Shown: positions 22,768-35,745, numbered from the stretch's first letter. The stretch: DNA of 64,000 bases from Terfezia claveryi (GCA_015179025.1 WHUX01000056.1:62001-126000); one strand, 5' to 3'. Notes: generated by a model not told the origin, from the letters alone. Made by a program: numbers and translations.

Positions 22768-23239
22768 TTGCTTGGTTTCCAAGATAGGGATCTTAGGAAG
22801 CTTATTTCTTCTATTGCCCTAGTTCGGAATTATGTATATATAGCTCCTGTCTCTTATACTATTATTATATCCCTATCTAATGTTTTATATACCCAATACA
22901 GGATCTTGTATCTTCCAGTGCTTATACATCTCCCTTATATACCTCCTTATCTTGTAAACAGCTCCGTACTAGTACAGCTGCTTCCCTCCAACATACATAG
23001 CAACTGCCTCTACATATCTTGTACCCCTTACCCTCTATCTCTCTTGCCTCTTTCCCTTGCCTCTTATTCTAGCCTTCCCTTGGTCATATATATAGTATTC
23101 CTATATATGTCTTACCCTAGCCCTACCTTTGCTCTAGTATACCCCTTGGTCACCTTATCCCCTAAAGCCCTCATTATACTATGTTGAATCTTTTAGACTA
23201 ATCGATACAATATCTGCAAACATTCTACTTCCCACTAAT

Positions 23240-24850
23240 AGATTCATAGCTTAGAGGACAACTTTGATCCCATCAGACCTAGCAGAACTATTAGTATACT
23301 AATGAACTATGATTGAAATATTCTCAGAGACTTATACTATTGGTAAACAACAAGGAGCGGACCTTCAGAAAGCTGAAAAATGAATCTGAGAAGCTGAAGA
23401 TGATATAACTCTCTTTCGAAAAGATGCAGCAGAGGATAGGATAACCATCTGGAGACTAACTCATATTTTGGACCTGGCCAATGGTCCAAAAAATCAGAAA
23501 ACACAAGACCTACCAATCCTGCCTAAGTTTAATATGGACTGGGGCTAGTTATAAGCATGGAAGAACTCTATACAAATAAAACTTTCTGAGGACTTAGTGA
23601 AGTTCCCTACTGTCTACCACTAGCTCTCATACATTTATGCCCTCCTAGAGGGTAAGGTTATGGACTAGGTACAGCTTTTTATCAAGGTAACAGGGATTGA
23701 TCTAGTAGATATTCCAGTACTAATGGCAATCCTGAACTGAGCCTTCAAGGACCCAGATCCTAAAGGAACTACCAGCAGGGCCCTACGAGACCTCAAGCAA
23801 AAACACAATAAACTATAAACCTATGTTATTAAGTTCTCTAGGTTAGCAGCAGAGCTTAATTGGAATGACAAAGCCAAGCTTGACCAGTTTAAAGACAGGC
23901 TTACCTTCAAACTGAAAAAGGCTTTAGTCTACTGCCTACCGACCAAAACCCCAGAGGAACTTATTAAGCAAGCTAGCTGGGTAGAATAGTAGACAGTAGT
24001 ACTTAGAGTCTTCCAAAAGACACTCCTAACCTTGACTCCTCATACCTTCTTCTTAACAGCACATACTCAATAACAACTCATACTGGTCAATAAGCCTGTG
24101 CACCCCTCCCTGATAGCAAGTAGGGCTACCCCTATGGACCTGTCAGCAAGTAAGCCTTATCTTATCCAGGAGGAAAGGGACTATCACTGCACTTAGGGTT
24201 TGTGTATTGCATATAGAAAGGGAGACTATTTTATTTTAACATGTTCCCTCTGCAAAAACTGTTTAATAGCCACCCATACTGTCTTCTAATCTAGAATTAA
24301 AGAAGTGGATGAGTCTGGAAAAGCCCTGTCCCTTTCCTAATTATTAATACTAGCAAGAGACCTGCATTAGGTCACTTGTTTTTGTTATTTTTCTCTGTTC
24401 CTGTATCTATGTCTATTGATAAATCTTGCTTATTTGGCGAGCATTTTATATTACTAATAACTCTTAAACTCAATAGTAAAATAGTGATAACATCAGCTCT
24501 CATAGATTGTAGTGCTTTAGGAATAGTTTTTATTAATTAGACCTTTGTCAGTAAAAATTTGATATTTACAGCCAAGCTAAAAACCCCCTGCCTTTTTCAT
24601 GTTATTGATGGCCGCTCTATCTCTTCTGAGACTATTACTAACCTCACATACCTACCTAGTACTATTAAAGACTATTCAGAAAAACTCCTCATGTTTATGA
24701 CCAAGCTTAAATACCCTATTATTCTGGGTATCCCCTAGCTTCAAATGTATAATATCTCCATTAACTTTAGCTTTTACACCTTGAACTTCAATAGTGGGTA
24801 TTGCAAGAAGTACTGCAGTGCCCTACAAACTGCTGTTAAAGGATTATATA
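23240..24850 (+). pseudogene. Gypsy-2 Gag and protease, broken
   Basis: Gag core readable around 23400-23990 (LPILPKFNMDWGQL with a TAG read as Gln, then FSRLAAELNWNDKAKLDQF). A decayed knuckle at about 24190-24240 reads GLCIAYRKGDYFILTC, with the second Cys changed to Tyr and His to Tyr. Protease remnants at 24460-24760 include SALIDCSALG-like and IILGIP segments; the catalytic DSGA motif is lost. RIP-type stops throughout. Confidence 0.75.
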
Positions 24851-24999
24851 CCCTACCACTTCCAGTAGAGGACTCTAACTAGATAGTAGTAGAGACTCCC
24901 CCACTTTAACCCCTCGATATTAATTTCATTGGAGTAGGAGCCTTTGTTTACCTTACCAGAGGGTACAAGCTGAAAGCCCATATCCTATCAATCTGTAAA

Positions 25000-26320
25000 G
25001 TTAACCTAGAAATCAATAAGCTGTAGTCCAAAGAAGAATGGAAGTCTATGGTTCTAGGTAAATACCTCAAATTCTTTGACTTGCTTTCTGAAAAAGCTAC
25101 AGAGAAGCTGGCACCATATTGACTCTATAATTATATGATCCCCCTAGTAGAAGGAAAGATCCCCCTATACAGTCTGCTTTATAGATGGTCCCGGCTAGAA
25201 TTGGAGGCTCTGAAGAAGTACTTGAAGGAGAATCTCAATAAGAGCTTTATTTGGCACAACTCTTCTTTAGTGAGTGCCCCTATATTATTTATGAAGACAT
25301 CTAATGGCTTTCTCTACTTATGTATTGATTATCATAGCCTGAACAAGATAATGGTCAAAAACAAGTATCCTTTACCCCTGATTTAGGAGACATTAGTCAA
25401 GCTCTCCAAAGCAAAGTGGTTCACTAAATTGGATCTGAGGGGGGCTTACAACTTGGTACAGATTGCTAAGGAAGAGGAGTAGAAAACTGCCTTCTAGATA
25501 TGATATAGTCATTTTGAGTATAATGTAATGCCCTTTAGCCTAACTAATATCTTGACCTCATTCCAGTACTTTATCTATGATACCTTACAGGATTTCCTAG
25601 ATATGTTCTGTACTACCTACCTAGACAATATCCTTATATACTCAGATACTCTAGCAGAACATAAGATCTATATCCAACAAGTACTGGAAAAGCTGGAATG
25701 GGCTAGATTATACCTAAAGCCAGAAAAGTATGAGTTTTATATATAGGAGGTTAAGTATCTGGTATTGATTTTTACTACTGAAGGCATCAGGATGGATCAT
25801 GCCAAAGTTACTACACTATAGGAGTGGGAAACCCTAGCCAACTTAAAGGATGTATAAGCCTTCCTAGGATTTGCCAACTTCTATCACTAGTTCATTCTAG
25901 AGTACTCAAGGATTATAGCACCTCTAACTGCCTTGATGAAAATGAAGGTAGAAGCTAGCTTATACTTGATGAAAAGGGCCTTCTACTAGAATCTAGAAGC
26001 CCAATCTACCTTCCAGATCCTCAAGAGAGCCTTCTACTTAGTACCAATCCTGGCCTATTTCAACCTCAAACAGGAGTATATCATCGAAACCAATGCCTCT
26101 GACTATGTTTCCACTGAAATACTATTACAGAATGATAATAATGGTGTCCTCTACCTAGTAGTATATTTTTTTAAAAAGCATTCCCTAGCAAAATATAATT
26201 ATGAGATCTATAATAAAGAGTTAATAGCTATTGAATGAGTATTCGAGGAATAGAGGCCTCACTTAGAATTAGAAAAAGGGATTATAGAGTTTCTCTCCAA
26301 CTACAAAAACTAAGTTGTTG
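25000..26320 (+). pseudogene. Gypsy-2 reverse transcriptase and RNase H, broken
   Basis: Fingers and palm are recognisable: [11 protein letters not shown] near 25320, PFSLTNILTSFQYF near 25530 and TTYLDNILIYSDT near 25615. In the last, the second Asp of YLDD has become Asn, as a G-to-A change predicts. RNase H follows (KHSLAKYNYEIYNKELIAI near 26175). Frequent TAG stops; inactive. Confidence 0.8.
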
Positions 26321-27075
26321 AACTGCCAATAGGCTAGGTGGTCAGAATTCTTGTCTCATTTTAACTTTTAGATCAGGTATTGGCCTAGAAAGGCTAGGGG
26401 TATACTAGATACACTGACTAGAATATTAGAAGATCTTTCTAAGGGAGGGAATGAAAGGCTAAAGTACTAGAACCAAGTGGTACTAAAGCTAGAAAATTTT
26501 GACCTGGCTGCTAATATTCTAGCCAAGGCTAACATTGGAGGTGTTAAGACCAATACAGATACAGGAAGTAATCTCTGACAACAGGTGAAAAAGGTATATG
26601 TGGATAACCCTCTAGCTAAAGACATTATTACAGCAGTAGATTCTGGCTAGCGTCACTATGTTATGATTTTCCTAGCTAAGTGCACTATTCAGGATAGCTT
26701 TCTATACTACTTGGATTGGCTATATATACCGAAAGGGGATTGGCACCTCTGCCTGATTAGAGAACACCATGATACTTTAGCTGCTGGCTATTCTAGGGTA
26801 GCTAAAATATTAGAACTACTTTCCAGGCAATATATATAGATTGACTAATAGAAGAAGGTAGAATAGAATATATGGAATTGCTACATCTGTAAGTGTGTGA
26901 AACCCACCTGCCATACTCCTTATAGTACTCTAAAGCCTCTAGAGATCCCAGATAGGCCTTGGCAATACCTGACCATGGACTTCGTAACTGGGTTGCTGGA
27001 GGACTTGGGATTCAATACTATCCTGATGGTAGTAGATCAGTTAACATAAATGAGATATATGATACCTTACCAGAA

Positions 27076-27716
27076 TGTAAGGAAGTCACATTCCATTTCC
27101 CAATAAAATGTAACTCCCATTACATACTAACTTTTAACCTAGTAGAATAAGATATTATCAGGCCGCCAGCATCAGCTGGCAAATGATAATAAAGGTATAG
27201 TAACTCATGTATTTCATTATAGTAATGAGTGTGACTTATTGGAAGAGTCACGCGATACTTGTAGTTCTATTTCCTAGATTTTTGAAAGTTTCTATTATGT
27301 TGATTTTAAATCATATAATAGGTTAGATGATGGCGCACTACCTCAGCACTGCCCTAACACTGCCCCAGCACTACCCCACTCTGGGCAGTATATAGTCTCC
27401 TGAATTCCCCTCAGTTGGAAGAGCATTCAAGCCAATGATAGAGACAGAAACAGAGTAGTAGATATCTATCAATAATAAAGTATTGAGCAATTATATTTAG
27501 GGCCCGTTTGGGCCCATCTCCCTCTATGTTTTAATAACAAGTTATAGACAGGTCGGGCCTACCTTTTACAACTAGAGCGATAATAGAATATATGCAAGCA
27601 AGATATACTTAAACAGAAGCTATAGGTTTTGTACACCTATAGTTTGCTGTAGTAAACTCTAGTACTGCCACCTAGCAGGGGAGAGTTAGTTATGAAGCAC
27701 GCCGCCTTACTTTACA
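27076..27716 (+). repeat. 5' LTR of the TRIM-like element (641 bp)
   Basis: Begins TGTAAGGAAGTCAC, ends CTTTACA. Equal in length to the 3' copy; differences are mainly transitions. Confidence 0.88.
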
Positions 27717-28226
27717 TTTTTTAATTGGATATAGTACTTTATTATTTAAGTCTCAAGTGGTAACAATAGCAAGCTTCTATGAAAAGTAATAGACATATCT
27801 ACCTCTATTACAATAGTATGAAGTGTTATAACTAAACTCGAGACAAAGAGTTTATTATAATAGCTAAAGGTTACAATAAAACGTACTTGTCAATAGGAAG
27901 TTATTAAGTATACAACTTATACTTCATGATTTAGATACATATTTAAAGACTTAGTTCCTCTTTGATAAAGTCAGACTTGGTTTCTCTTTACCAAAGTCAG
28001 TACAATTGAATTGGTTACTCAATTGTAAGGTCCCACATTTTCTAGTAATATACAATAAACTTAATAACTTGTATTAGAAAGGTTGGAGACCTGACCGAAC
28101 AGTTATATAATATTATGTGGTATCAATAAATCTTATTAGTATAATAACATATATTTAAAAACAATACCTTGCAACAAGGTAAAACTTTAATATTTAAGAG
28201 TAGGACTCTCTTTTTTGAGGGAGCCA

Positions 28227-28867
28227 TGTAAGGAAGTCATATTCCATTTCATAATGAAATGTAACTCCTGTTACATACCAACTTTTAACCTAGTGGAATA
28301 AGATATTATCAGGCTGCCAGTGTCGGCCGGCAGATGATAATAAAGGTATAGTAACTCATGTATTTCATTATAGTAATGAGCATAACTGATTGGAAGAGTC
28401 ACGTGATACTTGTAGTTCTATTTTCTAGATTTCTGGAAGTTTTTATTATGTTGATTTCAAATCATATAATGGGTCAGATGATGGCACACTCCCTCAGCAC
28501 TACCCCAACACTACCCTAGCACTGCTCCACTCTGGGTAGTATATAGTCCCCTGAATTCCCCTCAGTTGGAGGAGCGTTCAAGCCAGTGATAGAGACAGAA
28601 ACGGAGTAGTAGATATCTACCAATAATAAAGTATTGAGCAATTATATTCAGGGCCCGTTTGGGCCCATCTCCCTCTATGTTTTAATAACAAGTTATAGGC
28701 CAGTCAGGCCTACCTTTTACAACTAGAGTAACAATAGAATATATGCAAGTAAGATATACTTAAAGAGAAGCTATAGGTTCTGTGCACTTATAGTTTACTG
28801 TAGTAAACTCTAGTACTGCCGCCTGGCAGTAGAGAGTTAGTTATAAAGTATAACACCATAATATATA
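28227..28867 (+). repeat. 3' LTR of the TRIM-like element (641 bp)
   Basis: Begins TGTAAGGAAGTCAT and ends AATATATA, with the CA terminus mutated to TA. Retains the hairpin CTGCCAGTGTCGGCCGGCAG near 28314. Confidence 0.88.
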
Positions 28868-29967
28868 CAAAATACCTGCTCTACTTTAGAGATAGCCAAT
28901 CTCTACCTTACTAATGTGTTCCAGTATTATAGCCTCTCTAAATCTATTATATCCAACCAAGAGCCTCAGTTTACCTCAGAATTCTAGAAAGAATTCTATG
29001 AGCTTTTAGGAATTAAGATAAGCCTTTTGACAGCCTACTACCCCGAGACTGATAGCCAGTTAGAAAGGATGAACGCTATCATGAAACAATATCTATGGGC
29101 CTATGTCAACTACTAGTAGAATAAGTAGGTGTCCTTATTGACAATCTGGGAGTTCACTGCAAACACCTAGTTCTTAAAGTCCTTAAAAACCTCCCCCTTC
29201 CTAGCTAATTATGGTTAGCACCCCCAATTCATAGATGCTCTAGTGCTTCTGCAGAGAATCCACCCCCTGGCTAAAGAGTTCACAGCTGGAATTGCGGAGC
29301 TCTACTCTACTCTAAAAGCTAAGCTGGGATATACACAAGCCAAGCAAGCTAAGTATTCTAATAGATTACAGTTGCTAGCCCTCAAGTATTAGCTAAGAGA
29401 TAAGGTGTAGCTCTCCAGCTAGCACTTCCAGATGGAACGGCCTTCTCACAAGCTAGATTATAAGTTCCTGAGGCTGTATGAGGTATTAAGGAATGTAAGC
29501 ACATATGCCTACTAGTTGAAGTTCCCCAAGAACATTAAATGTCATCTAGTTATCTATATATCAGAAGTTGAGCCTATGGTAGACGACCTCCTCTCAGGAC
29601 AGAAGCATCCCCCCCCCCTTCCCATAGTAGTTGAAGGTGAGGAGGAGTGGGAGGTTATAGAGATATTGTACCTAAGGAAGAGGTACGGTTATCTATAATA
29701 TAAGATTAAATAGTTAGTCAACATAGAGGCTACTTAGTAACCTACAGAGAACTTGGAGAATGTATAGGATTTAATCACGCTATTCTACCAGCAATACCTA
29801 ATGAAGCCTTGCCCAGTTGAATGATGTCGTGCCTTTTGAGAGTCATATAGTAGGGCCTATCTGACTCTCATTCTTATTATTATTGTTTGGAGTAGGAGTT
29901 TTTGTTCTTTGGAGTTGGGGTTTTTGGTTCTTGCTTTTATTATTGTTAATTTTGCTAGTTGTTATGC

Positions 29968-30405
29968 TGTAATGGCGTAAGTTGTTAGCTGTGGCTATAA
30001 CTAAAGATGTAACTCCAAGGAGTGCCCGAAGACGGGACTATAACTATAAATTAAAGTATCAAGACAAAAGGCAGAGTCCATATTAACAAGGTTATAATAT
30101 AAGATATTATATGAAGAACAAGAATAAGAAACAACAACTAGAGCTTCCTATATACACAATTGCTGTAGCTAAAGAAGTGGTGCTAGCTAACTTGATGTCA
30201 CCTATGATCATAGGTAATACTTCATGATCTACCTCTCTAATGTCTTTTAGTATTATAATACTTGCTTGGCAGCGCCAACATAGCTGGGAAGGCCTGCTGT
30301 CAGCTGACACTCAAACAAGTCTGTTCAAGTATCAAATACTGCACTGACACTCAAACAAGCCTGTTCGGGTGTCAAATACCTTGCAACTAAATTAACGCCA
30401 TGACA
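29968..30405 (-). repeat. 3' LTR of gypsy-3 (438 bp)
   Basis: Bounded by inverted termini TGTAATGGCG at 29968 and CGCCATGACA at 30396-30405 (9 of 10 bases). On the minus strand it is preceded by the purine tract AAGGAAAGGATAC, the normal position for a 3' LTR. It contains two 36-bp hairpin units (GACACTCAAACAAGC...TGTTCGGGTGTC) at 30308-30376 and one ACCTATGATCATAGGT dyad near 30190. Confidence 0.75.
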
Positions 30406-30440
30406 GTATCCTTTCCTTATGGCTAAAGTCCCTTAAGGCT

Positions 30441-31960
30441 TAGTCTTCATCTTCCGGCAATGGTCCTGGTTTGCTTGGATATCGTCTGTAGAAATCATCA
30501 ATGGGTTTGAGTTTATTAATATTTGTTGCTGGTTCCTAGTCTGGTCTTTTAAACCTTACTCATTTTACTAAGTACTCTAACTTCTTCCTCTGAAGATGAG
30601 AATCCAAAATTTCTTCCACATGCCACTCTTCCTCATTATTAACTATCACTAGTAGAGGTGGTGGGTTGTATTGTCCAGGTAAGAGATTATCACTTGCTGG
30701 GTCGAGAAGTGAAACATGCTAGACTCGATAATAATGCATGCTAGCAGGAAAGTCGAGTTCGTATGCATAGGGGAATATGACCTTTGTAATTTTATAGGGG
30801 CTAATTCGTTTATGGTCGAGCTTTTTACTTGGCCATTATGTTGTAATGTGCTGGCTATTAAACCAAACTAGATCTCCCTCCTTGAATACTAGAGCATTAT
30901 CTCTTCCTTTGTCTGCTTACTCCTGTTGCCATGCCTATACTCTAGCCATCTCATTTTGTAAGTGTTCCATTATTTCCTTGATCTTTCTGGCCACCTCTAT
31001 AGCACTCCACTCATCAGGTCATATAGGCTTTTTCTCAAAATCGAATTGCCATAGTGAGTCATAGCTATAATTTACAAAGAAGGGAGATGACCTAGTTATT
31101 TTAGAAGCTTAATTATTAGCTGCAAACTCAGCGAGATGCAACTAGTTCTTCCAGTTGTCCTACAAATAATTAACATAAACCTGTAAATATTGTTCTAGAG
31201 TAGTATTAACTCATTCGGTCTGGCCGTCAGTTTAAGGGTAAAATAGTGTGGACAGAAGGGATTGAATCTTAAGCGCTTGATAGAGAGCTTTCCAAAAATG
31301 AGAGATGAATTGAGATCTATGGTCTGATACAATTGTTCTAAAAAGACTATAAAGGCAAAAGATATACTGAGCATATAGGTCTACTAATTGCTCTGCAGTA
31401 GTAGTATTATGACAGGGAATGAAGTACTGCATTTTAGTTAGTCAATATACTACTACCAAAATTATATTATATCTATTTGACTAGGGTAGCCCAATAATAA
31501 AATCTATAGAGATATCTTGCCAAGTACCTTAGGAGATTGTGTGTGATCAAAAAATGCTGTATGGGGCATATCGTGTTGTTCGTATACATTGACAGGAGTA
31601 ACAGTTGTATATATACTGATCAATATCCTTATACATTTTTGGCCAGTAATATTGTTGCAAGATAAGCTCAAGCATCTTGGATTACCCTAGGTGCCCCACT
31701 GCTAGGATATCATGATGGTTCTGAATTAGACGTAACTTTAGAGGCATATAATTTAGTACATATATCTGCCTATGATATTTTAGCTTTCTATTATCTTCTT
31801 CACATTTGGCTAGTAAGATATCTTTAGATTGCTTCTCTCTTTGTTGTAGCTTATCTAATATCTTCCTTGGCAGCAGATCAACTTTAAAACCCCTATTAAA
31901 CAAGTCCTCTAGTTCTAGCTCTTCTACTATCACATTGATTGTTAAATTGTAATGTTTGAG
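30441..31960 (-). pseudogene. Gypsy-3 integrase and chromodomain, broken
   Basis: The minus strand of 30441-30660 gives a well preserved chromodomain: EEEWHVEEILDSHLQRKKL, then EYLVK and the aromatic-containing WEPATN-type end (Trp changed to a stop). The integrase core is readable at 31232-31432 (TIVSDHRSQFISHFWKALY; the expected DRGSQF reads DHRSQF) and the zinc-binding region at about 31680-31930 (HHDILAVGHLG). TAG stops interrupt it. Confidence 0.78.
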
Positions 31961-32099
31961 AATAACTTGATTTTGAAACTTTATATATTTATCCCCTTCT
32001 TTTGGAAGGTCTCCTGACCTTTTTATTAATGTATCTAGTTTTCCCTCTACTTTACCTAGGCAGTAAACTGTTTTGAAGTTAAAGCAGGAGAGAAATTCT

Positions 32100-34053
32100 G
32101 ACTATCGAGCTTGACAGCGGTTGAGGAGCTTTGTTAACATAAAGTATTCTAGATTTTTGTGGTCTGAGAGTACTTTAATTAGATAGGGGGTGGATTCCAA
32201 TTCAGCTTGCTATTTTTCGAAGTATCAGATAATAGCCATTAATTTCTTATCATGAATCTCATAGTTGCATTCAGTTGGTAAGTACTTCTTAGAGAAGTAA
32301 GCAATAGGGTGAAGTATACTATTATCATCATATTGAGAAAGGATTCTAGCAGAAACATAATCCGATGCATCTGTTTCTACTATAATTTTATGGTCTAGAT
32401 CAAAATGCTAGAGAATGGGAGAGGAAATAAACACTATTTTAAGGTTTCGAAATGCCTTTTGGCATTCTTTACTCTAATGTTAGGTTGTATTTTTTTTAGT
32501 TAGTTTTATGATAGGAGCTACAATTTTGGAGAAGTCTTTGATAAACCAGTGATAAAAATTGGCAAATCCTAGAAAAGTATGAGCATCATGTAAGTTAATT
32601 GGGGATTCCCAGTCAATTACTGTCTTAACTTTCACTAGATCCATTTATATCCCTTCTACTGAGATAATCATGCCCAAGTAGTAGATGATAGTTTTATGAA
32701 ATTTGCACTTCTTAGGCTTTAAATAGAGGCCGGCTTTTTAGAGAGCTTGCAATACCTTGGTAACATGTGTTCGGTGTTCTTCGAGGGTATCGCTATATAT
32801 TAAAATGTCATCAAGATAAGCCATATAGAAATTGTCAAAAAAGGTATAGAGAACATTATTAATAAAATGTTGGAAACTGGCAGGAGCATTTGTGAGGCCG
32901 AAAGACATAACTAAGGTCTCATATAAGCCGTAACGAGTTCGGAATACTGTTTTTCATTCCTCTCCTTCCTCCATTCGGATGAGGTTATAGGCCCTTCTAA
33001 TATCAAAAGCTATATAGTATCATGCCTTGGAAAGTCTAATTAAAGTTTATTGCATAAGGAGTAGTAGGTATTGGTTCTTAATAGTACCCTTATTAAGACT
33101 ACGATAATCTACATAAAGATGTAAGGACCCAGCATTTTTCTTAACAAACAAGATAGGTGCACTTGCAGGAGATGAGGCAGTATGAATGAATCCTTTAGAT
33201 AGGTTTTCTTCCAGCTATACTTTAAGAGCCTCTAACTCTGGTTTTGATAGGAAGTATAAAGGTCCAAAAGAGAGAGTAAATCCTTTTTTAAGAGAAATTT
33301 TATGGTCGTAAGGTCCATGAGGGGGAGGATTTCTACAACAGCCTTCTTAAATAATAGAACAAATTCATAGTATTCAAAAGACCCTAGTTCCTTGATCTTA
33401 TCTTCCTCCATCTTAGGTTGTTGTTCAGGATCTTTAAAAGCTATATTAAGTTCATAGATAGTTGTCTGGAAGACTGTTTCTACCTGTTTTACTTTTTTAA
33501 CTAGCCTACTAAAGGTTAATCCTGTAATAAGGGCAATTCAAGAGTTTTCTGAAACTGGAATTGAGATACCCCTTATAGTTGAGGGCTTTTTACAATAGTG
33601 GTGGAGGCAAAAATTAGAGTCGAAGGTAATAGTGTTAGTGAAACGGATATTTATATCATAGTGTCATAGTCATAGAAGTCCTAATATTATAGGGTAGTGG
33701 CCTAGTTTGGTAATAAATAGTAGAAGCTTCTCTTAGTACTAATCAATTATTAGCTTTAGCTTGCTAATATGTATGATTGTCCCTGACTCAATTGGTCGCC
33801 CATCAATAACTTCTAGTATTCAGGGATTATTGAGTTTATAAAGGGGGAGTTGGTGATGGCTTGCAAATTCCTGGTCTACAAATGCATAACCTATTGCTCT
33901 GCAGTCTATCAGGGCATAAGTAAGGATTCTGAAACTATTATTATTTAATTTACAGTTAACTACAAGGTGATTCCTATCTAAAAACTCTTTCTCTGAAGAC
34001 TGCAAAGACAAACTAGAAATGCTTAAAGAGCCCAGAGATTTATCTTGCCTCAA
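32100..34053 (-). pseudogene. Gypsy-3 protease, reverse transcriptase and RNase H, broken
   Basis: The catalytic YLDD of reverse transcriptase is intact near 32805-32830 (FYMAYLDD). The protease region at 33820-34053 reads ALIDCRAIGYAFVDQEFA, a mutated form of the DSGA active-site motif with Cys in place of Ser. RNase H is recognisable at 32130-32300. Stops are mostly TAG. Confidence 0.78.
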
Positions 34054-34099
34054 CTTAGTACCATCTTTGTGAGATGAAGCTACTCTTTTGCCTATTCCC

Positions 34100-34790
34100 T
34101 AACTTCTAGTCTCTTATTCGTAGTTTCCATAACTATTTCGGCAGCTTGTAGAGTACGTTTTTGTAGGTGTGGGCAAGTTTTAACCCCATGTCCTATTCCT
34201 CCACAATAGAAGCACTTCCCTTCAGCCATTCTCTTTGCTTTTTCCTCTGGAGATATCTTCTTTCTTTCTGCAGACAAATCTATTGGCCCAGGGTGGGTAC
34301 CTGTGGCTGTAGAGATAGAAGGAGTTTTAACTGTTTGGGGGTTAACTGGAGCCAGAGCAGTAGGGCGTAATATTATTCAGGGCATTGGTCCAACACAATT
34401 ACGCATTTAGGTTTATAGTATATGACAATGAGTATCTAGCCTTTGGTAGACCTCCACATACTTGTTAAACTCCATGGGCTTAGAATGTATGGCAAGGAGA
34501 TCTTGTTGTAGTTGGTAGGAAAGTCCACGCTTTAGAGCTACCAACTTAGCCATATTATTCCAACTCGTCTCAGCTGCATATCATTGAAATTCGGCAAAAT
34601 AAGCAACAAACTCTCTGGCTCTCTAAATCATTATTTGTAGTTTATACTTAGCGTTGACTACTCGATTTGGATTGCTGAATGCATTTTCGAGAATGGTAAT
34701 AAGTGCTACTAGGTTAGTCAAGTTTACTATATTGTTTTCAATATAAGGGGTTTATCAGCAAAAAGAATTCTCCATCATGATATAGCAACT
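34100..34790 (-). pseudogene. Gypsy-3 Gag C-terminal part with intact CCHC knuckle
   Basis: At 34173-34214 (minus) the segment CFYCGGIGHGVKTC is a perfect CX2CX4HX4C nucleic-acid-binding knuckle, preceded by ISPEEKAKRMAEGK. Upstream, FVAYFAEFQ, TSWNNMAKLVALKRGLS and KYVEVYQRLD belong to the Retrotrans_gag core. Truncated at about 34790. Confidence 0.78.
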
Positions 34791-35149
34791 AGTTTTGTTC
34801 TACCTGGTACACTACCAAATTCCTGCTGCCTCCGATACACCTTATTCATACCACAAAATTTCTGCTCCTAACCATGTACTATATGTACACCCTCAAAATA
34901 AATGCTCTACACCTCGAACACCACTAAATTCCTACTGCCTCTTATACACCCCATATGTACCTTTAAACTTCTGCAGAAAAAATAAACAAATCTGTATCTG
35001 GATGCATCAACTACTTTTATACTATCCCATGTATTATAATTTTCTGCTTACCTCTATATACTTCTACACATGCTCTTCTAATATTGGCCTGGCACCTGTT
35101 TTATATCTGATACTTCACGTTCTTTGTGGCTCTTCTCTCAACTGGTCAC
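34791..35149. other. Short-repeat spacer between gypsy-3 and Plavaka relic 2
   Basis: Contains imperfect tandem units such as CACTACCAAATTCCTGCTGCC and CACCACTAAATTCCTACTGCC, 80-90 bp apart. No gene supported. It may be the 3' terminal region of the Plavaka-like element. Confidence 0.45.
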
Positions 35150-35745
35150 AAGTTTATTATTTCCTAATCATAAATCATATTCTATGTCTCTAAGTCTATT
35201 TTATTATTTACTAACCAACTTTCCTCTGGCTCTAATAGTATCAAATGCACAATCTCTTCTATTTGTGATATCTTAACTATAACCCCTTCCCTACTTATCG
35301 GCAATCTAATGTGAACCATCCCTTCCATGTCCTGCATAGTATTCAACCTAATGCATTGGAGCAGATTCACATGCGCCAACCAGTACACTATTCCTACTAT
35401 AGTTATTACTTTGTACAATACATTGATTCGTCCTAGTATTCGACTATTCAGCATCCCTACTGGTGCCTTATCTAATATACACTATCTCCTTACTCATATC
35501 CAATCATATCTTTCCTTCCTGTGAAATTTTTTGATGCATCTAGTATTATACAAAATGAACCCTTCTCTACTGAATTTTGGCACTGGAATTTGAAGCACCC
35601 CATATGAACGAATTTCCTGAACTAATAGCTTGATAGGGTCAGAATCTATGCTTCTAACTACCTGCCTTAAAAACGTTTACATTGTTAGTACCAGATCTGG
35701 CAAGCCAGTTAAATACTCCAGATCCTCGAGGCTAGATATTAATCT

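Larger units (their letters stand above)
27076..28867 (+). mobile_element. TRIM-like miniature LTR retroelement nested in gypsy-2 integrase
   Basis: 1792 bp: LTRs of exactly 641 bp each (27076-27716 and 28227-28867) around 510 bp without coding capacity. Flanked by CAGAA (27071-27075) and CAAAA (28868-28872), a 5-bp duplication with one G-to-A change. A purine-rich tract (GAGGGAGCCA) precedes the 3' LTR, as expected for plus-strand priming. LTRs begin TGTAAGGAAGT and contain blocks shared with the gypsy-4 LTR (tandem CAGCACTGCCCC units, TATATAGT, CCTGAATTCCCCTCAGTTGG-type block, ACTTTACA-TTTTTT end). It is therefore probably a non-autonomous derivative moved by gypsy-4 family proteins. Confidence 0.88.
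22768..29850 (+). mobile_element. Gypsy-2: RIP-degraded chromodomain Ty3/gypsy relic
   Basis: Plus-strand element in the order leader (22768-23210), Gag (23240-24300), protease (24400-24850), reverse transcriptase (25000-25900), RNase H (25900-26300), integrase (26500-29560, split by the miniature element 27076-28867) and chromodomain (29630-29800). Decayed mainly by TAG codons. The leader and the Gag-protease junction closely match gypsy-1. No 3' LTR of its own could be placed; the next LTR downstream (29968-30405) belongs to gypsy-3. Confidence 0.85.
26500..29850 (+). pseudogene. Gypsy-2 integrase and chromodomain, split by a nested element
   Basis: The zinc-binding region lies at about 26770-26910 (CNC... 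CVKPTC). The catalytic core starts with MDFVTGLLEDLGFNTILMVV near 26977 and is cut at 27075. It resumes at 28873 with YLTNVFQYYSLSKSIIS and TAYYPETDSQLERM (second Asp region mutated to Asn, catalytic Glu region recognisable). The C-terminal part includes KLDYKFLRLYEVLRN near 29450, and the chromodomain-like WEVIEILYLRKRYGYL near 29650. Removing 27076-28867 and one duplicate restores the reading order. Confidence 0.8.
30406..34790 (-). mobile_element. Gypsy-3: Ty3/gypsy relic, 5'-truncated
   Basis: Minus-strand element: Gag with knuckle (34100-34790), protease (33600-34053), reverse transcriptase (32500-33320), RNase H (32100-32300), integrase (about 30690-31960) and chromodomain (30441-30660). 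The 5' LTR and the start of Gag are missing; recognisable sequence stops near 34790, close to the second Plavaka-like relic. Some motifs are still intact, so it seems less decayed than gypsy-1 and gypsy-2. Confidence 0.83.

Noticed and set aside
29968..30405. Considered as the 3' LTR of gypsy-2
   Set aside because: The purine tract AAGGAAAGGATAC adjoins its right side on the minus strand, so it belongs to gypsy-3; gypsy-2 has no purine tract directly before 29968.
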